A DNA stretch of 64,000 nt, taken from contig NZ_FOEJ01000004.1 in the NCBI RefSeq assembly GCF_900110705.1, positions 124,001 to 188,000 of the forward strand, written 5' to 3'. Positions 1 to 8,577 of the stretch are shown in pieces. This DNA comes from Loktanella sp. DSM 29012. GTDB taxonomy: Bacteria; Pseudomonadota; Alphaproteobacteria; Rhodobacterales; Rhodobacteraceae. The position numbers and the translations under genes were made by a program. Numbering within the stretch: the first letter of the stretch is position 1; the number at the start of each line of letters is the position of its first letter. The notes below the pieces were generated by a model, which saw nothing but the letters and a program-made list of their open reading frames with translations, ran no database searches and was not told where the DNA came from.

Positions 1-259
1 CATCACCGTCCAGCCCGAACCCGAAAACATGGCTGGATCCCATGACCAGGGCATAGGGATTTCCGGAAAACGCCGCGTTCAGATCATAAGGTGCACCATT
101 CAGCATCCCACGTCGGAACCCGGCGACATCGGTCGTGAAAACCGGCGTCCGCAGCATGGGCGCATAGGCGATGACGCCCGACCGATCGACCCATTTGCGA
201 TGCTTGATGTATTGGCGCACCACTGGTTGCTGGCGTGCCAAGGCGCGAAAGTCTGCCAT
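1..259 (-). CDS. SGNH/GDSL-like hypothetical protein (N-terminal part, runs off the window)
   Basis: This is the amino-terminal 86 codons of a minus-strand gene whose 3' end lies outside the window. The ATG is at 259-257 and the frame stays open to base 1. The reading is rich in basic and aromatic residues (MADFRALARQQ, then YIKHRKWVDRSG) and reaches a GSSHVFGFGLDG segment around residues 74-85. A Gly-Ser-Ser at a strand end followed by a Gly/Phe-rich turn resembles block I of SGNH hydrolases. There is no signal peptide at the start. The family call is inference from one motif. It is divergent from the autotransporter gene, with about 270 bases between them in which I see nothing definite. 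Confidence 0.5.
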   Translation of the reverse strand, partial: MADFRALARQQPVVRQYIKHRKWVDRSGVIAYAPMLRTPVFTTDVAGFRRGMLNGAPYDLNAAFSGNPYALVMGSSHVFGFGLDGD

Positions 260-530
260 AAACTGGTTTTATCCTTTTCGCCTGCAGCCTAGCGCGCGTT
301 TGGCCGCTCGTAACCCGGTCATCGGACCACATCGCTTGCACAGCTTGAGGATGCGCTGAACGTGTCACTTGGGCAACGTGGAAAAAATTTCCTCTGTAAA
401 CCGACAGATACATCCCATTTCGTCCGCACTGGCGGCTAGCGTCTCTTTGAATTGTTCGGGGGCCAGCCGCACTGCGGTTCGAAAAGCCAGCTGGTGAGGC
501 CCCTCAGACGTGTTTTCAAAAGGATTTCAT

Positions 531-3500
531 ATGTCAGAATTCAAGACGCGAACGTCAATGACCCGAGGACAGCTGCTGCTGTCCGTGTCGGTTGTGGCAA
601 TGGGGCTGGTGTCCTACGGGCGACAGGCCGAGGCGCAGGTAGCCGGCTGCGATTTCGATACGGCAACGGGCACCTACACATGTGCGGGTGACCTTGGTGA
701 GCCGTTGGTCCTTGATAAGTCAGGGGCAGATGTAAACGTCATCGTCGAACCGAGTGCCAATTTCCCGGGGAACGGAACTGCCATCAGGGTGACGGGATCG
801 ACGGTCAAGATCGACGCCTTGCCGGGATCGAAACTGAACGGCACGATAAATGCCACCGCAGTGACCGATACACCGGGTTCGGATCCGGTTATTGATATCA
901 ATGTCGACGGCGCGATCCTTGGCGGCGAAGTCCTCAACAGCGCGATCAGGGCAGCGGCAGCGGCCGGCGATATACGGATTGTGACAGGCGATGGCGAAAT
1001 CCGGTCGAACTCTCCCGGAGCATCTGCGATTGCGGTGACACGTAGGGCCGACGTCGAGATACTCCAACCCAACACGCTGGATTTGTCTATCGAGAAACCC
1101 GTCGCGATCACACGCACGGGGGACGTCAGCATCACGACGGGCAGCGGCAACGTGATCGGTGGCGATCATGCCATCAACGTCGACAATCGTGGGTACCAGA
1201 CCAAAACAAGCCGTGGTGGCCGCATCGCCATCGAAACCGGATCAGGTCAATTGGCCGCAAGCAAGTACGGCATTCAGACCTATACGACCGGTGGGTCCGT
1301 GGACATCACGGTTGGCACCGGCGGGATTGGATACCAAGGCGGGGACCAGGTGCCGACGGTTGCCCGTTCAGCGGAGCCGGAAGACGTCGAAATCGCCGTG
1401 CCCGAGGGGACGATGAAATATGGTATCTTGAACAGGCCCGGTCAGGGATCAAGCCGGGACAATTACGGTGCTGAAACCGTCACGATCACTGTCGTCGAAG
1501 GCAGCAACATCACGGCTGCCACCGGTATTCGCAGTAACGGCGCGTCCCATGATATCGAGATTTCCGGGGATATCGTTGCGCGGCCTGGCAGCAGAGCGCC
1601 AACATATTCCGGGCCGTATGGCATTCTGGTCGGCAAGAATATTCCCGCTTTTTCCAATTCCGGCTCTGAGGCAAAAGTCGCCGAATTGCCGACGGCCGAT
1701 GGCACCAACACGATCCGCATCACGCAAAGCGGTTCGGTCGACGCGAGCCAAGGCATTGCCGCCATCGTATCCCTTCAGAATGCATCCGATATCACAGTGG
1801 CAGGACGGGTCGTCGGAAGTGACATCGAAGCAGGTGCTGCCATCGCCATCATCGACGACCGGAGAGATTTGACGCTGCCGGCGAACCGTGTCGAACTTCA
1901 GTCCGGTTATGACATCACGGGCAATGTCTATGTTTCGGGTCCGCGCACGGACGATGTATTGGCCTTGGGTGGTGACGGCGATCTGAGCTTTGACATCGGC
2001 AAGATCGGTGGCGACTACGAGGGCCTGCTGGTTTCGCCGAAACCGGTGGGCGAAGATTTCAGTAATGAAATCAATCTGCAGACCGTCCCAGCGGAACCGC
2101 TTGCCTTGAACGACATGGTGATGATCACACCCGAAGAAGGGACGTCGGAGCAGTTCTTTGGTTTTGACGCATTTGAAAAGATTGGCAGCGGTACGGCGAC
2201 ACTGACCGGAAGTAGCAAATTAATCGATAATCTGACCGTTCGCGAAGGTACCGTGAAGTTGGACAAGACGCTTGCCAACAGAATGGCCATCGACCTGATC
2301 GGTGGACGCCTGACAGGCGCTGGCGGCTTTGGCAGTCTGATCGCCCGCAGCGGCACGGTCGTCTCGCCCGGGTCAGGCACCGGGATCGGTACCCTGACGT
2401 CCACCAGCAATGTGACGTTCGAGGCTGGCAGCACCTTTGCGGTGAACCTGCGTGCGGATGGCACCAGCGACCTGATCGATGTGGGCGATGCCGCGCGCAT
2501 CAGCAACGCGGCGACCCTGGCTGTGACGGCAGCGGCTGGCGACTACAACGGCGACGATCTGGCGTGGACGGTCCTTGTCGCGGACGAGGGGGTCGACGGC
2601 ACCTTTGGCACCGTGACCGACAATCTGGTCGATGTCGATTTCAAGGATGTCTACGACGGCAGCAGTGTCGTTCTGACGGCAACGGTCGCAGAGGCAGCGC
2701 CGGGCGGCGGTGCCGGCCCCGCGCCTGCGGCCCCCGGCGCGTCCGACAAGACCAACGGCCCGGCCTCTGGTGCATCGGCCGGATTTTCCGGTCTGAAATT
2801 CTCGGATGCCATGGCAAATCTGCCGACGGTCGGTTCCGGCGCTGTGGAAGGCACGCCATCGACCCGGAACGTTGCCACGTCGGAATTCATCAGCACGAAA
2901 TCCGAACCCGCAGGCATGTCCGGTCTGACCGATATCGACATGAGCACGTTCTTTTCGACCTTTGCCGAGAAATCCGATGTCGAGGATGCCGGCGGTCTGT
3001 CTGGCTATGATGTGCAGTCGACCGGTATCGCGGCGGGTGTCAGTTTCTACAACAGCCTCGGTGATGCCGCGTCCTATCAGGTGAACCTGGGGCTGGGGTA
3101 TAGCCAGACGAATGTGGACACCGCAGAGGGTGCGGCTGACTCCGATGATCTGCACTTTGGTCTGTCGGGGTCCTATGCGCAGGGTGCGCTGCGCCTGTCG
3201 GGTGCGCTGGGCTATTCGGCGTCTGAGTTCGATCTGTCGCGCCGCGTTGGTGCCGCAGTCGCGACGGCCACAACGGATGTGAAAACGGTGTCCGGGCTGG
3301 TCGAGGCCTCGTATGATGTGGCACCGCAAATGGGCCTGACCAGCGGCGCGCGTCTTGCACCGCTGGTGCGTCTGCGCGGCTATCAGGCGACTGTCGACGG
3401 CTATAGCGAAACCGGTGCGGGCTTGCAGAACCTCAACGTGGCGGAACTGGACTCTGACGCGGTCTATGCCGGTATCGGTCTGCGCTACGGGGCCGTCTAT

Positions 3501-3773
3501 GATGCGCTGGGCACGACCCTGCGCCCCAGCGTGACGATGGTCTACGACACCATGATTTCCGGCGAGGACACGAATGCGATCGGTACGATCACGGGTGTCG
3601 AGGGCGCGTTCGACACGTCGGTGAAATCCGGTGCCGACGATTTGCTGTCGCTTGACATGAACATGACCTACGAGATCGAGGACGCCGTCGAAGGTTTCGT
3701 GAATCTTGGCGGCAGCGTGGGTGACGACGTCAATGCCCTGCGGGCCGGTGTCGGTCTGACGATCCGGTTCTGA
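531..3773 (+). CDS. Autotransporter (type Va secretion) outer-membrane protein
   Basis: This gene encodes a 1080-residue secreted or surface protein that would carry its own outer-membrane export barrel. I chose the ATG at 531 because AAAGGA lies just upstream; an in-frame GTG at 510 lacks this. Residues 1-36 form a signal peptide (basic start, hydrophobic LLLSVSVVAMGLVSYG, then AEA-Q cleavage). The passenger (about 40-760) is rich in Gly, Thr, Ser, Asp and Val in beta-helix style. It includes a segment near residues 555-620 (GTATLTGSS, then LTVREGTVKLD and VSPGSGTGIGTL) typical of PATR autotransporter repeats. A Pro/Ala/Gly-rich linker precedes the C-terminal barrel (about 820-1080), which alternates hydrophobic and polar residues and ends in LTIRF with a terminal Phe, the usual BAM signal. 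Cysteines occur only near the mature N-terminus. The passenger ligand cannot be told. A terminator follows at once, so it is probably monocistronic. Confidence 0.88.
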   Translation: MSEFKTRTSMTRGQLLLSVSVVAMGLVSYGRQAEAQVAGCDFDTATGTYTCAGDLGEPLVLDKSGADVNVIVEPSANFPGNGTAIRVTGSTVKIDALPGSKLNGTINATAVTDTPGSDPVIDINVDGAILGGEVLNSAIRAAAAAGDIRIVTGDGEIRSNSPGASAIAVTRRADVEILQPNTLDLSIEKPVAITRTGDVSITTGSGNVIGGDHAINVDNRGYQTKTSRGGRIAIETGSGQLAASKYGIQTYTTGGSVDITVGTGGIGYQGGDQVPTVARSAEPEDVEIAVPEGTMKYGILNRPGQGSSRDNYGAETVTITVVEGSNITAATGIRSNGASHDIEISGDIVARPGSRAPTYSGPYGILVGKNIPAFSNSGSEAKVAELPTADGTNTIRITQSGSVDASQGIAAIVSLQNASDITVAGRVVGSDIEAGAAIAIIDDRRDLTLPANRVELQSGYDITGNVYVSGPRTDDVLALGGDGDLSFDIGKIGGDYEGLLVSPKPVGEDFSNEINLQTVPAEPLALNDMVMITPEEGTSEQFFGFDAFEKIGSGTATLTGSSKLIDNLTVREGTVKLDKTLANRMAIDLIGGRLTGAGGFGSLIARSGTVVSPGSGTGIGTLTSTSNVTFEAGSTFAVNLRADGTSDLIDVGDAARISNAATLAVTAAAGDYNGDDLAWTVLVADEGVDGTFGTVTDNLVDVDFKDVYDGSSVVLTATVAEAAPGGGAGPAPAAPGASDKTNGPASGASAGFSGLKFSDAMANLPTVGSGAVEGTPSTRNVATSEFISTKSEPAGMSGLTDIDMSTFFSTFAEKSDVEDAGGLSGYDVQSTGIAAGVSFYNSLGDAASYQVNLGLGYSQTNVDTAEGAADSDDLHFGLSGSYAQGALRLSGALGYSASEFDLSRRVGAAVATATTDVKTVSGLVEASYDVAPQMGLTSGARLAPLVRLRGYQATVDGYSETGAGLQNLNVAELDSDAVYAGIGLRYGAVYDALGTTLRPSVTMVYDTMISGEDTNAIGTITGVEGAFDTSVKSGADDLLSLDMNMTYEIEDAVEGFVNLGGSVGDDVNALRAGVGLTIRF

Positions 3774-3791
3774 TCGCAGACAACGGGATTG

Positions 3792-3820
3792 GGCGGCATC
3801 TGATCAGGTGCCGCCTTTTT
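3792..3820 (+). terminator. Rho-independent terminator of the autotransporter gene
   Basis: GGCGGCA (3792-3798) pairs perfectly with TGCCGCC (3809-3815), with a 10-base loop, followed by TTTTT. It lies 18 bases after the autotransporter stop and before the convergent end of urtE. Confidence 0.85.
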
Positions 3821-3842
3821 CGTGCCCGAGGATCAGTGAGCG

Positions 3843-4541
3843 TTACGACAGGGACAGACAGTCGACGATATCAGTGCGGGTGCTGTCTGACTTTGACAGC
3901 TTGCGGAACACGGCCCCGCGTTTGATCATCACAAAGCTGTCCGCGACCGACCACGCAAAATCGACGTTTTGTTCCACCAGGATGATTGCCAGGTCGCCAC
4001 GATCGCGCAACTGCACGATGGCCCGGCCGATCTGCTGGATGACGTTGGGCTGGATGCCTTCGGTCGGTTCGTCCAGCAGCAGGACACGGGGTTTGGTGAT
4101 CAACGCCCGCGCGATCGCCAGCTGCTGTTGCTGTCCCCCCGACAGGTCGCCGCCGCGACGGTGCCGCATGTCGCGCAGAACCGGGAACAGGTCATAGATC
4201 CAGTCAGGTACGTGATGATCGCTGCGCGGCAGACAGGCAAACCCGGTTTCCAGATTTTCCGCCACGGTCAGCATCGAAAACACTTCGCGCCCTTGCGGGA
4301 CATAGGCGATACCTGCGCGCGCGGCCTGTGCCGCACTGGGATGCACCAGCGGATCGCCGTCCAGCCGGATCGTGCCCGCACTGTAGGGGTGCCGCCCGGA
4401 CAGGGCGCGCAGCAGGCTGGTCTTGCCCACGCCATTGGTGCCCATCACGGTCGTGACCTGACCTGCGGGGGCTGTCAGCGAGATGTCATACAGGATCTGG
4501 CTTTGCCCGTATTTCAGCGACAGGTCGGCAACATCAAGCAT
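3843..4541 (-). CDS. urtE: Urea ABC transporter ATP-binding protein UrtE
   Basis: This is a cytoplasmic ATPase of the high-affinity urea importer. The start MLDVADLSLKYGQSQ at 4541 gives 232 residues, the usual UrtE length; a longer frame from 4565 adds only MMSIWGVP and is less likely. Walker A is GTNGVGKTS, the ABC signature is LSGGQQQQLAIAR, and Walker B is VLLLDEPTEGIQP, where the PTEGIQP form is characteristic of UrtE and LivF. Its start codon overlaps the urtD stop by 8 bases, indicating translational coupling as the last gene of urtABCDE. It would work as a heterodimer with UrtD on the UrtB/UrtC channel. Confidence 0.93.
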   Translation of the reverse strand: MLDVADLSLKYGQSQILYDISLTAPAGQVTTVMGTNGVGKTSLLRALSGRHPYSAGTIRLDGDPLVHPSAAQAARAGIAYVPQGREVFSMLTVAENLETGFACLPRSDHHVPDWIYDLFPVLRDMRHRRGGDLSGGQQQQLAIARALITKPRVLLLDEPTEGIQPNVIQQIGRAIVQLRDRGDLAIILVEQNVDFAWSVADSFVMIKRGAVFRKLSKSDSTRTDIVDCLSLS

Positions 4542-5283
4542 CGGAACGCCCCAGATAGACATCAATCACGGTGGGATCGGCGGTCACGTGATCCAGCGAC
4601 CCTTCGGCCAGCACATGCCCTTCGTGCAGCACCGTGACCTTGCAATTCAGGCGGCGCACGAATTCCATGTCGTGTTCCACCACCACGACCGAACGGGTCC
4701 GTGCCGCGCGTTTCAGAATGTCGGTGGTTTTTTCGCGTTCCTCGGCGGTCATGCCGGCGGCAGGTTCATCGACCAGCAATAGACGCGGGTCCTGCGCCAG
4801 CAGCATCCCGATCTCCAGCCATTGTTTTTGCCCGTGGCTCAATTCGCCGGCGGGCCGGGGCAGTTGATCGGCCAGCCCGATTTCGCCAGCGATTTCGTTG
4901 ATCCGGACTGCATCGGTCCGCGGTTCCTTGAAAAACAATGCGGCCAGCGGGCCGCGTGGATTTTTCAGCGCCATTGCGAGGTTCTGGCGGACGGTCTGGT
5001 TTTCAAAAACCGTTGGCTTCTGGAACTTGCGCCCGATTCCGCGATTGGCAATTTCGGCCTCTGACAGGCCGGTCAGGCTTTCGTTGCGCTCACCCCAAAG
5101 GACCTGACCGGAGTCGGGCTGCGTCTTGCCGGTGACGATATCCATGAACGTCGTCTTGCCCGCACCATTGGGGCCGATGATGGCGCGCAGTTCGGGTTCG
5201 TTGATCTGGATCGACAGGTTGTTGATCGCGCGGAACCCGTCGAACGTTTTGCTGACGCCAGAGACTTCGAGCAGGCTGATCAT
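4534..5283 (-). CDS. urtD: Urea ABC transporter ATP-binding protein UrtD
   Basis: This is the second ATPase of the urea importer. The frame extends upstream, but the start at 5283 (MISLLEVSGVSKTFDGF) overlaps the urtC stop as ATGA and gives 249 residues, matching the family. Walker A GPNGAGKTT, the signature SHGQKQWLEIG and Walker B LLLVDEPAAGMT are all visible. The signature begins SHGQ instead of SGGQ, which is normal for UrtD. A LivG-like insertion (GIGRKFQKPTVFENQTVRQN) follows Walker A. Very sure of the assignment, given the complete operon. Confidence 0.94.
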   Translation of the reverse strand: MISLLEVSGVSKTFDGFRAINNLSIQINEPELRAIIGPNGAGKTTFMDIVTGKTQPDSGQVLWGERNESLTGLSEAEIANRGIGRKFQKPTVFENQTVRQNLAMALKNPRGPLAALFFKEPRTDAVRINEIAGEIGLADQLPRPAGELSHGQKQWLEIGMLLAQDPRLLLVDEPAAGMTAEEREKTTDILKRAARTRSVVVVEHDMEFVRRLNCKVTVLHEGHVLAEGSLDHVTADPTVIDVYLGRSDA

Positions 5284-6446
5284 CGCGGTTTCCTTATCAG
5301 ATAGTCGAACAGCCCACCGATCCCCTTGGGTGCAAAGAGCGTGACACAGACGAATGACACACCCAAGAGCACCAGCCACCAGTCGGTCCATTGCACCGTG
5401 TAGAACCCCAGGTTCACGTCAGGCGCACCGCCGCCCGTGAACCAGCTGGACAACAGCGACACCAGCGCTGCCCCGATGACCGCGCCATAAAGCCGCCCGC
5501 GCCCGCCGATGGCGACCCAGACCGCCAGATAGATCGATGCGATGGGTGCGATTTCCGCCGGGTTGATGATGCCTGCCTGCGGATAATACAGCGCGCCCGC
5601 GATACCGGACACAACGGCGGTCAGTGTAAAGACGAATAGTTTGTAGCCCTCGACCCGGTAGCCCAGGAACCGAACACGGGCCTCGTTGTCGCGGATCCCC
5701 TGCACGATGCTGCCCATCTTGCCCCCGACGACAAAGGCAAACAACATATAACCCAGACCAAGCGCCAGCGCCGAGCCCCAGAAAAAGACCAGGCTGATCG
5801 TGGCCTGGGGCGTAGACTCGAACCCCGGAATGTTCTGCAGGCCCGACAGGCCGTTGTTGCCACGCAGACCGGAATCGTTCTGGAACAGATAAAGCGACAG
5901 CGCCAGTGTCATGGCCTGCGTCAGGATCGACAGATAGACGCCCGTGACCCGGCTGCGGAATGCCAGCCAGCCGAACACCAGTGCCAGCAGTCCGGGCACC
6001 AGCACGACCATCAGCAATTGCAGGATCAGACTGTCGGCAAAGGACCAGATCACCGGAAAATCAGAGCTGCCGACCACACCGAAAATCTGCGCGCCGATGG
6101 CGTCCGTAACCTCTGCCGGGGTAGGGGGGATGACCTGACGTGCGAGGCTTTCGGTCACGATGGTTTCGGTGCGGGCATACATCAGCCACATGCCGATGGC
6201 ATAGCCGCCGATGCCGAAGAATGCGAAATGTCCCAGGCTGAGGATGCCGCAATAGCCCCAGACCACATCCATCGCGATGGCGATCAGGCACAGGCACAGC
6301 GTCTTGCCCAATGTTTTGACCAATGAGGTCGAGATGACGCCCGTGCCCATCGCCTCTGACCCCAGGGTCACGAGGAGGGTGAACAGTCCGAGAAGCCCGA
6401 TGAACCGCATCATGGAACGGTTGTGGATGATGAAGCCCTGGGTCAT
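5280..6446 (-). CDS. urtC: Urea ABC transporter permease UrtC
   Basis: This is an inner-membrane channel subunit of 388 residues, of the LivM/BPD_transp_2 type. The start MTQGFIIHNRSMMRF is at 6446. About ten hydrophobic segments are visible, including a FIGLLGLFTLLVTLG helix and ...DVVWGYCGILSLGHFAFFGIGGYAIG.... The latter is the GYxGxLSLGHxAFFGIG motif conserved in branched-chain amino acid and urea permeases. A RDNEARVRFLGY cytoplasmic loop, the ATPase contact (EAA-like) region, lies near residue 250. It overlaps urtD by ATGA. It is separated from urtB by 127 bases that contain a dispersed hairpin repeat, unlike the tight junctions further down. Confidence 0.94.
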   Translation of the reverse strand: MTQGFIIHNRSMMRFIGLLGLFTLLVTLGSEAMGTGVISTSLVKTLGKTLCLCLIAIAMDVVWGYCGILSLGHFAFFGIGGYAIGMWLMYARTETIVTESLARQVIPPTPAEVTDAIGAQIFGVVGSSDFPVIWSFADSLILQLLMVVLVPGLLALVFGWLAFRSRVTGVYLSILTQAMTLALSLYLFQNDSGLRGNNGLSGLQNIPGFESTPQATISLVFFWGSALALGLGYMLFAFVVGGKMGSIVQGIRDNEARVRFLGYRVEGYKLFVFTLTAVVSGIAGALYYPQAGIINPAEIAPIASIYLAVWVAIGGRGRLYGAVIGAALVSLLSSWFTGGGAPDVNLGFYTVQWTDWWLVLLGVSFVCVTLFAPKGIGGLFDYLIRKPR

Positions 6447-6496
6447 GCGGTGGCGCCTTTGATCGTTTTTCGCCGCGCGGGGCGCGGCACCTGGGC

Positions 6497-6545
6497 GGGG
6501 GGCCAGCCCCCCGCACCCCCCGGGATATTTTCAACCAGAAGAAGG
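6497..6545. repeat. Dispersed intergenic hairpin repeat, copy 1
   Basis: A G/C-run hairpin (GGGGGGC/GCCCCCC) is followed on the plus strand by GCACCCCCCGGGATATTTTC and then AACCAGAAGAAGG. Its reverse complement matches 57870-57901 over about 30 bases with few differences. Both copies lie between co-directional genes. The position between urtB and urtC suggests a small processed or attenuating intergenic element in the mRNA. Confidence 0.6.
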
Positions 6546-6573
6546 GGGGGCGGATGTTGCGGATGACGGCGCA

Positions 6574-8508
6574 TCAGTCTGCTGCCGCCCGACCCTTTTG
6601 GGCGACGATTCCCTTGGGTCTGAACTGGATGAACAGGATGATGAACAGGACCATGTAAGTTTGGGCAGCTAGGGTGTTGGAGGGATTCAGGAACTCGATT
6701 CCCTTTTGCAGGCTGCCGATGAGTGAGGCACCTGCGAGCGTGCCCCATACGTTGCCGACCCCGCCCACGACCACGGTCATGAACGACTGCACGATGTAGT
6801 TTGCGCCCATTTCGGATGTGACCTGCGCATAAAGGCCGATCGCCACCCCCGCGATACCCGCGATGCCGGAGCCAAGGCCGAAGGTCAGCATGTTGATGCG
6901 GTCGGGGTCGATCCCCATGGAAGCCGCCATGCCGGGGTTCTGAGTGACGGCGCGGACCTCGAGCCCGAGGCGGGTGCGTTTGAGGATGTAGAGGATCAGG
7001 CCGAGAAACAGCAGGGCCAGCACGAAGATCGCGATACGGATGTAGCTGATTTGGATCACGTCTGACATCACCCAGGCACCGTCCAGCCAGCTGGGCGAGG
7101 TCAGCGGACGTGCCTGCGTGCCAAAGATGTTCTTGGCCAGTTGCTGCAATGCGATGGAGATGCCGAATGTCGCCAGCAGTGTTTCCAGCGGGCGGTGATA
7201 CAGGTGCCGGATGACAAGCCGTTCCATCGCGACCCCTGCGGCAAAGGTCACGGCGAATGCCAGTGGCAGGGCCAGGATGAGCGACACCGTGTAATCCGGC
7301 ACGAATTGCTGCACCACGTAGCCGGTATAGGCCCCCATCATGATGAATTCGCCGTGGGCCATGTTGATCACGCCCATGACACCGAAGGTAATGGCGAGGC
7401 CGATGGCGGCGAGGAAGTAGATTGACGCCAGCGACATGGCGTCCAGCGTCAGATCCGCGAAACTGGCGGCGGCCACACGGGTTTCCACCGACGAAAGCGC
7501 GGCGCGCGCCGCATCGGTGATGGCCGGGTCATCTTCGGTGTAAACTTCGGCAAAGACATGGGCCGCGATGGCGGCGGCGCGTCCCTCTTCGGTCAGGCGG
7601 GGCGGGACGAGGCCGCGGTCGGCCAGCGCCGCATAGGCCTGCGCGCGGGTGGCCTCGGTGTTCAGTTGTGCGGTGGGAATGCCGCCCACGCGGCCATCTG
7701 TGATATTGGCGGCCAGCGCATCGCGCACGGCGGCAGAGGGGATCGCCGCGGGGGCCAGGTCTGCGGCGACCAGCCGGTCGTAGGCCTGGTCCGCCGTGAT
7801 ATCGGTGCCGACCGTCAGGATCCGGGCGATATTTCCATCCGGCGCATCGGTGGCCACCACGTCACGGGTGGTCAGTATCTGGTTCAGAACGGCGCGTGCC
7901 TCGATCGAGGTGTCGCGCGACAGGCTGTCGATCGCGGCAATGCGGTCGGCGGGGTCACCTGCAAAACTGGCCGAGAGAAAATTGGCAAGCTGGATCTTGC
8001 GCGCCCGGAGTAACGAGTCGGGTTCGCCGTCGATCGAAGCCAGCAGCGGGGCAAGTTGGTCGGCGTCGGGGCGGCGTGCGATGGAATCGATGGCGCTTTG
8101 ACGGCGGCCCAGGTCCGGATCACTGAGCTGGAATTGCACCAGGGCCGTGCCGATGACACGGCGCACACCGCCGTTGGGGCGCAATTCGGTGTATCCGGCG
8201 CGGTCCACCGTGGTCTGTGTGCCTGTGTCGATATCCGTCAGGGCCAGGTCATCGCCGTCGGTGCGGCCATAGTAGAACTGCCCGTCAGCCGTGTTCTGCC
8301 AGACGCCCTTGTCCGACCAGCGTTCCAGAAAGGTCGGCACCTGCGGCAGACCGGAGGCCACAAGATCATCAAGCACAACCGAGACGCTGCCGCGCGATGG
8401 GTCGGCGACCTCTGCGGCATGGGTCTGCAGGATGGGTTGCAGCGTCTGGGCCGCGGCACCCTTAGCCACGGCACAGATGATCAAGAGGCACGCCAATGTG
8501 CGAAGCAT
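6574..8508 (-). CDS. urtB: Urea ABC transporter permease UrtB (with long periplasmic N-domain)
   Basis: This is the second channel subunit of the urea importer, 644 residues from the ATG at 8508. That start has AGGAAAA upstream and begins a clear signal peptide (MLRTLACLLIICAVAKGAAAQ); an ATG at 8529 has no ribosome site. Residues 22-340 form an Ala/Asp/Arg-rich soluble region with repeated helical pairs (SAIDSIARRPDADQL, AAIDSLSRDTSIEARAVL) that would be periplasmic. The LivH-like membrane part follows from about residue 345, with GVMGVINMAHGEFIMMGAY, the GxxNxAHG(E/D) motif of these permeases, and ends QFRPKGIVAQKGR. The long N-domain is known in proteobacterial UrtB and is absent from LivH. 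Confidence 0.94.
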   Translation of the reverse strand: MLRTLACLLIICAVAKGAAAQTLQPILQTHAAEVADPSRGSVSVVLDDLVASGLPQVPTFLERWSDKGVWQNTADGQFYYGRTDGDDLALTDIDTGTQTTVDRAGYTELRPNGGVRRVIGTALVQFQLSDPDLGRRQSAIDSIARRPDADQLAPLLASIDGEPDSLLRARKIQLANFLSASFAGDPADRIAAIDSLSRDTSIEARAVLNQILTTRDVVATDAPDGNIARILTVGTDITADQAYDRLVAADLAPAAIPSAAVRDALAANITDGRVGGIPTAQLNTEATRAQAYAALADRGLVPPRLTEEGRAAAIAAHVFAEVYTEDDPAITDAARAALSSVETRVAAASFADLTLDAMSLASIYFLAAIGLAITFGVMGVINMAHGEFIMMGAYTGYVVQQFVPDYTVSLILALPLAFAVTFAAGVAMERLVIRHLYHRPLETLLATFGISIALQQLAKNIFGTQARPLTSPSWLDGAWVMSDVIQISYIRIAIFVLALLFLGLILYILKRTRLGLEVRAVTQNPGMAASMGIDPDRINMLTFGLGSGIAGIAGVAIGLYAQVTSEMGANYIVQSFMTVVVGGVGNVWGTLAGASLIGSLQKGIEFLNPSNTLAAQTYMVLFIILFIQFRPKGIVAQKGRAAAD

Positions 8509-8577
8509 GGCTGGTTTTTCCTGGGGCATGGGGAGGAGGTGCCGGGGCGCAGGTGGTTGCGCGCCCCGGCAAAGGGT

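Noticed and set aside
2373-3329. 318-codon open frame on the minus strand
   Set aside because: Antisense to the autotransporter barrel; composition is a GC artefact.
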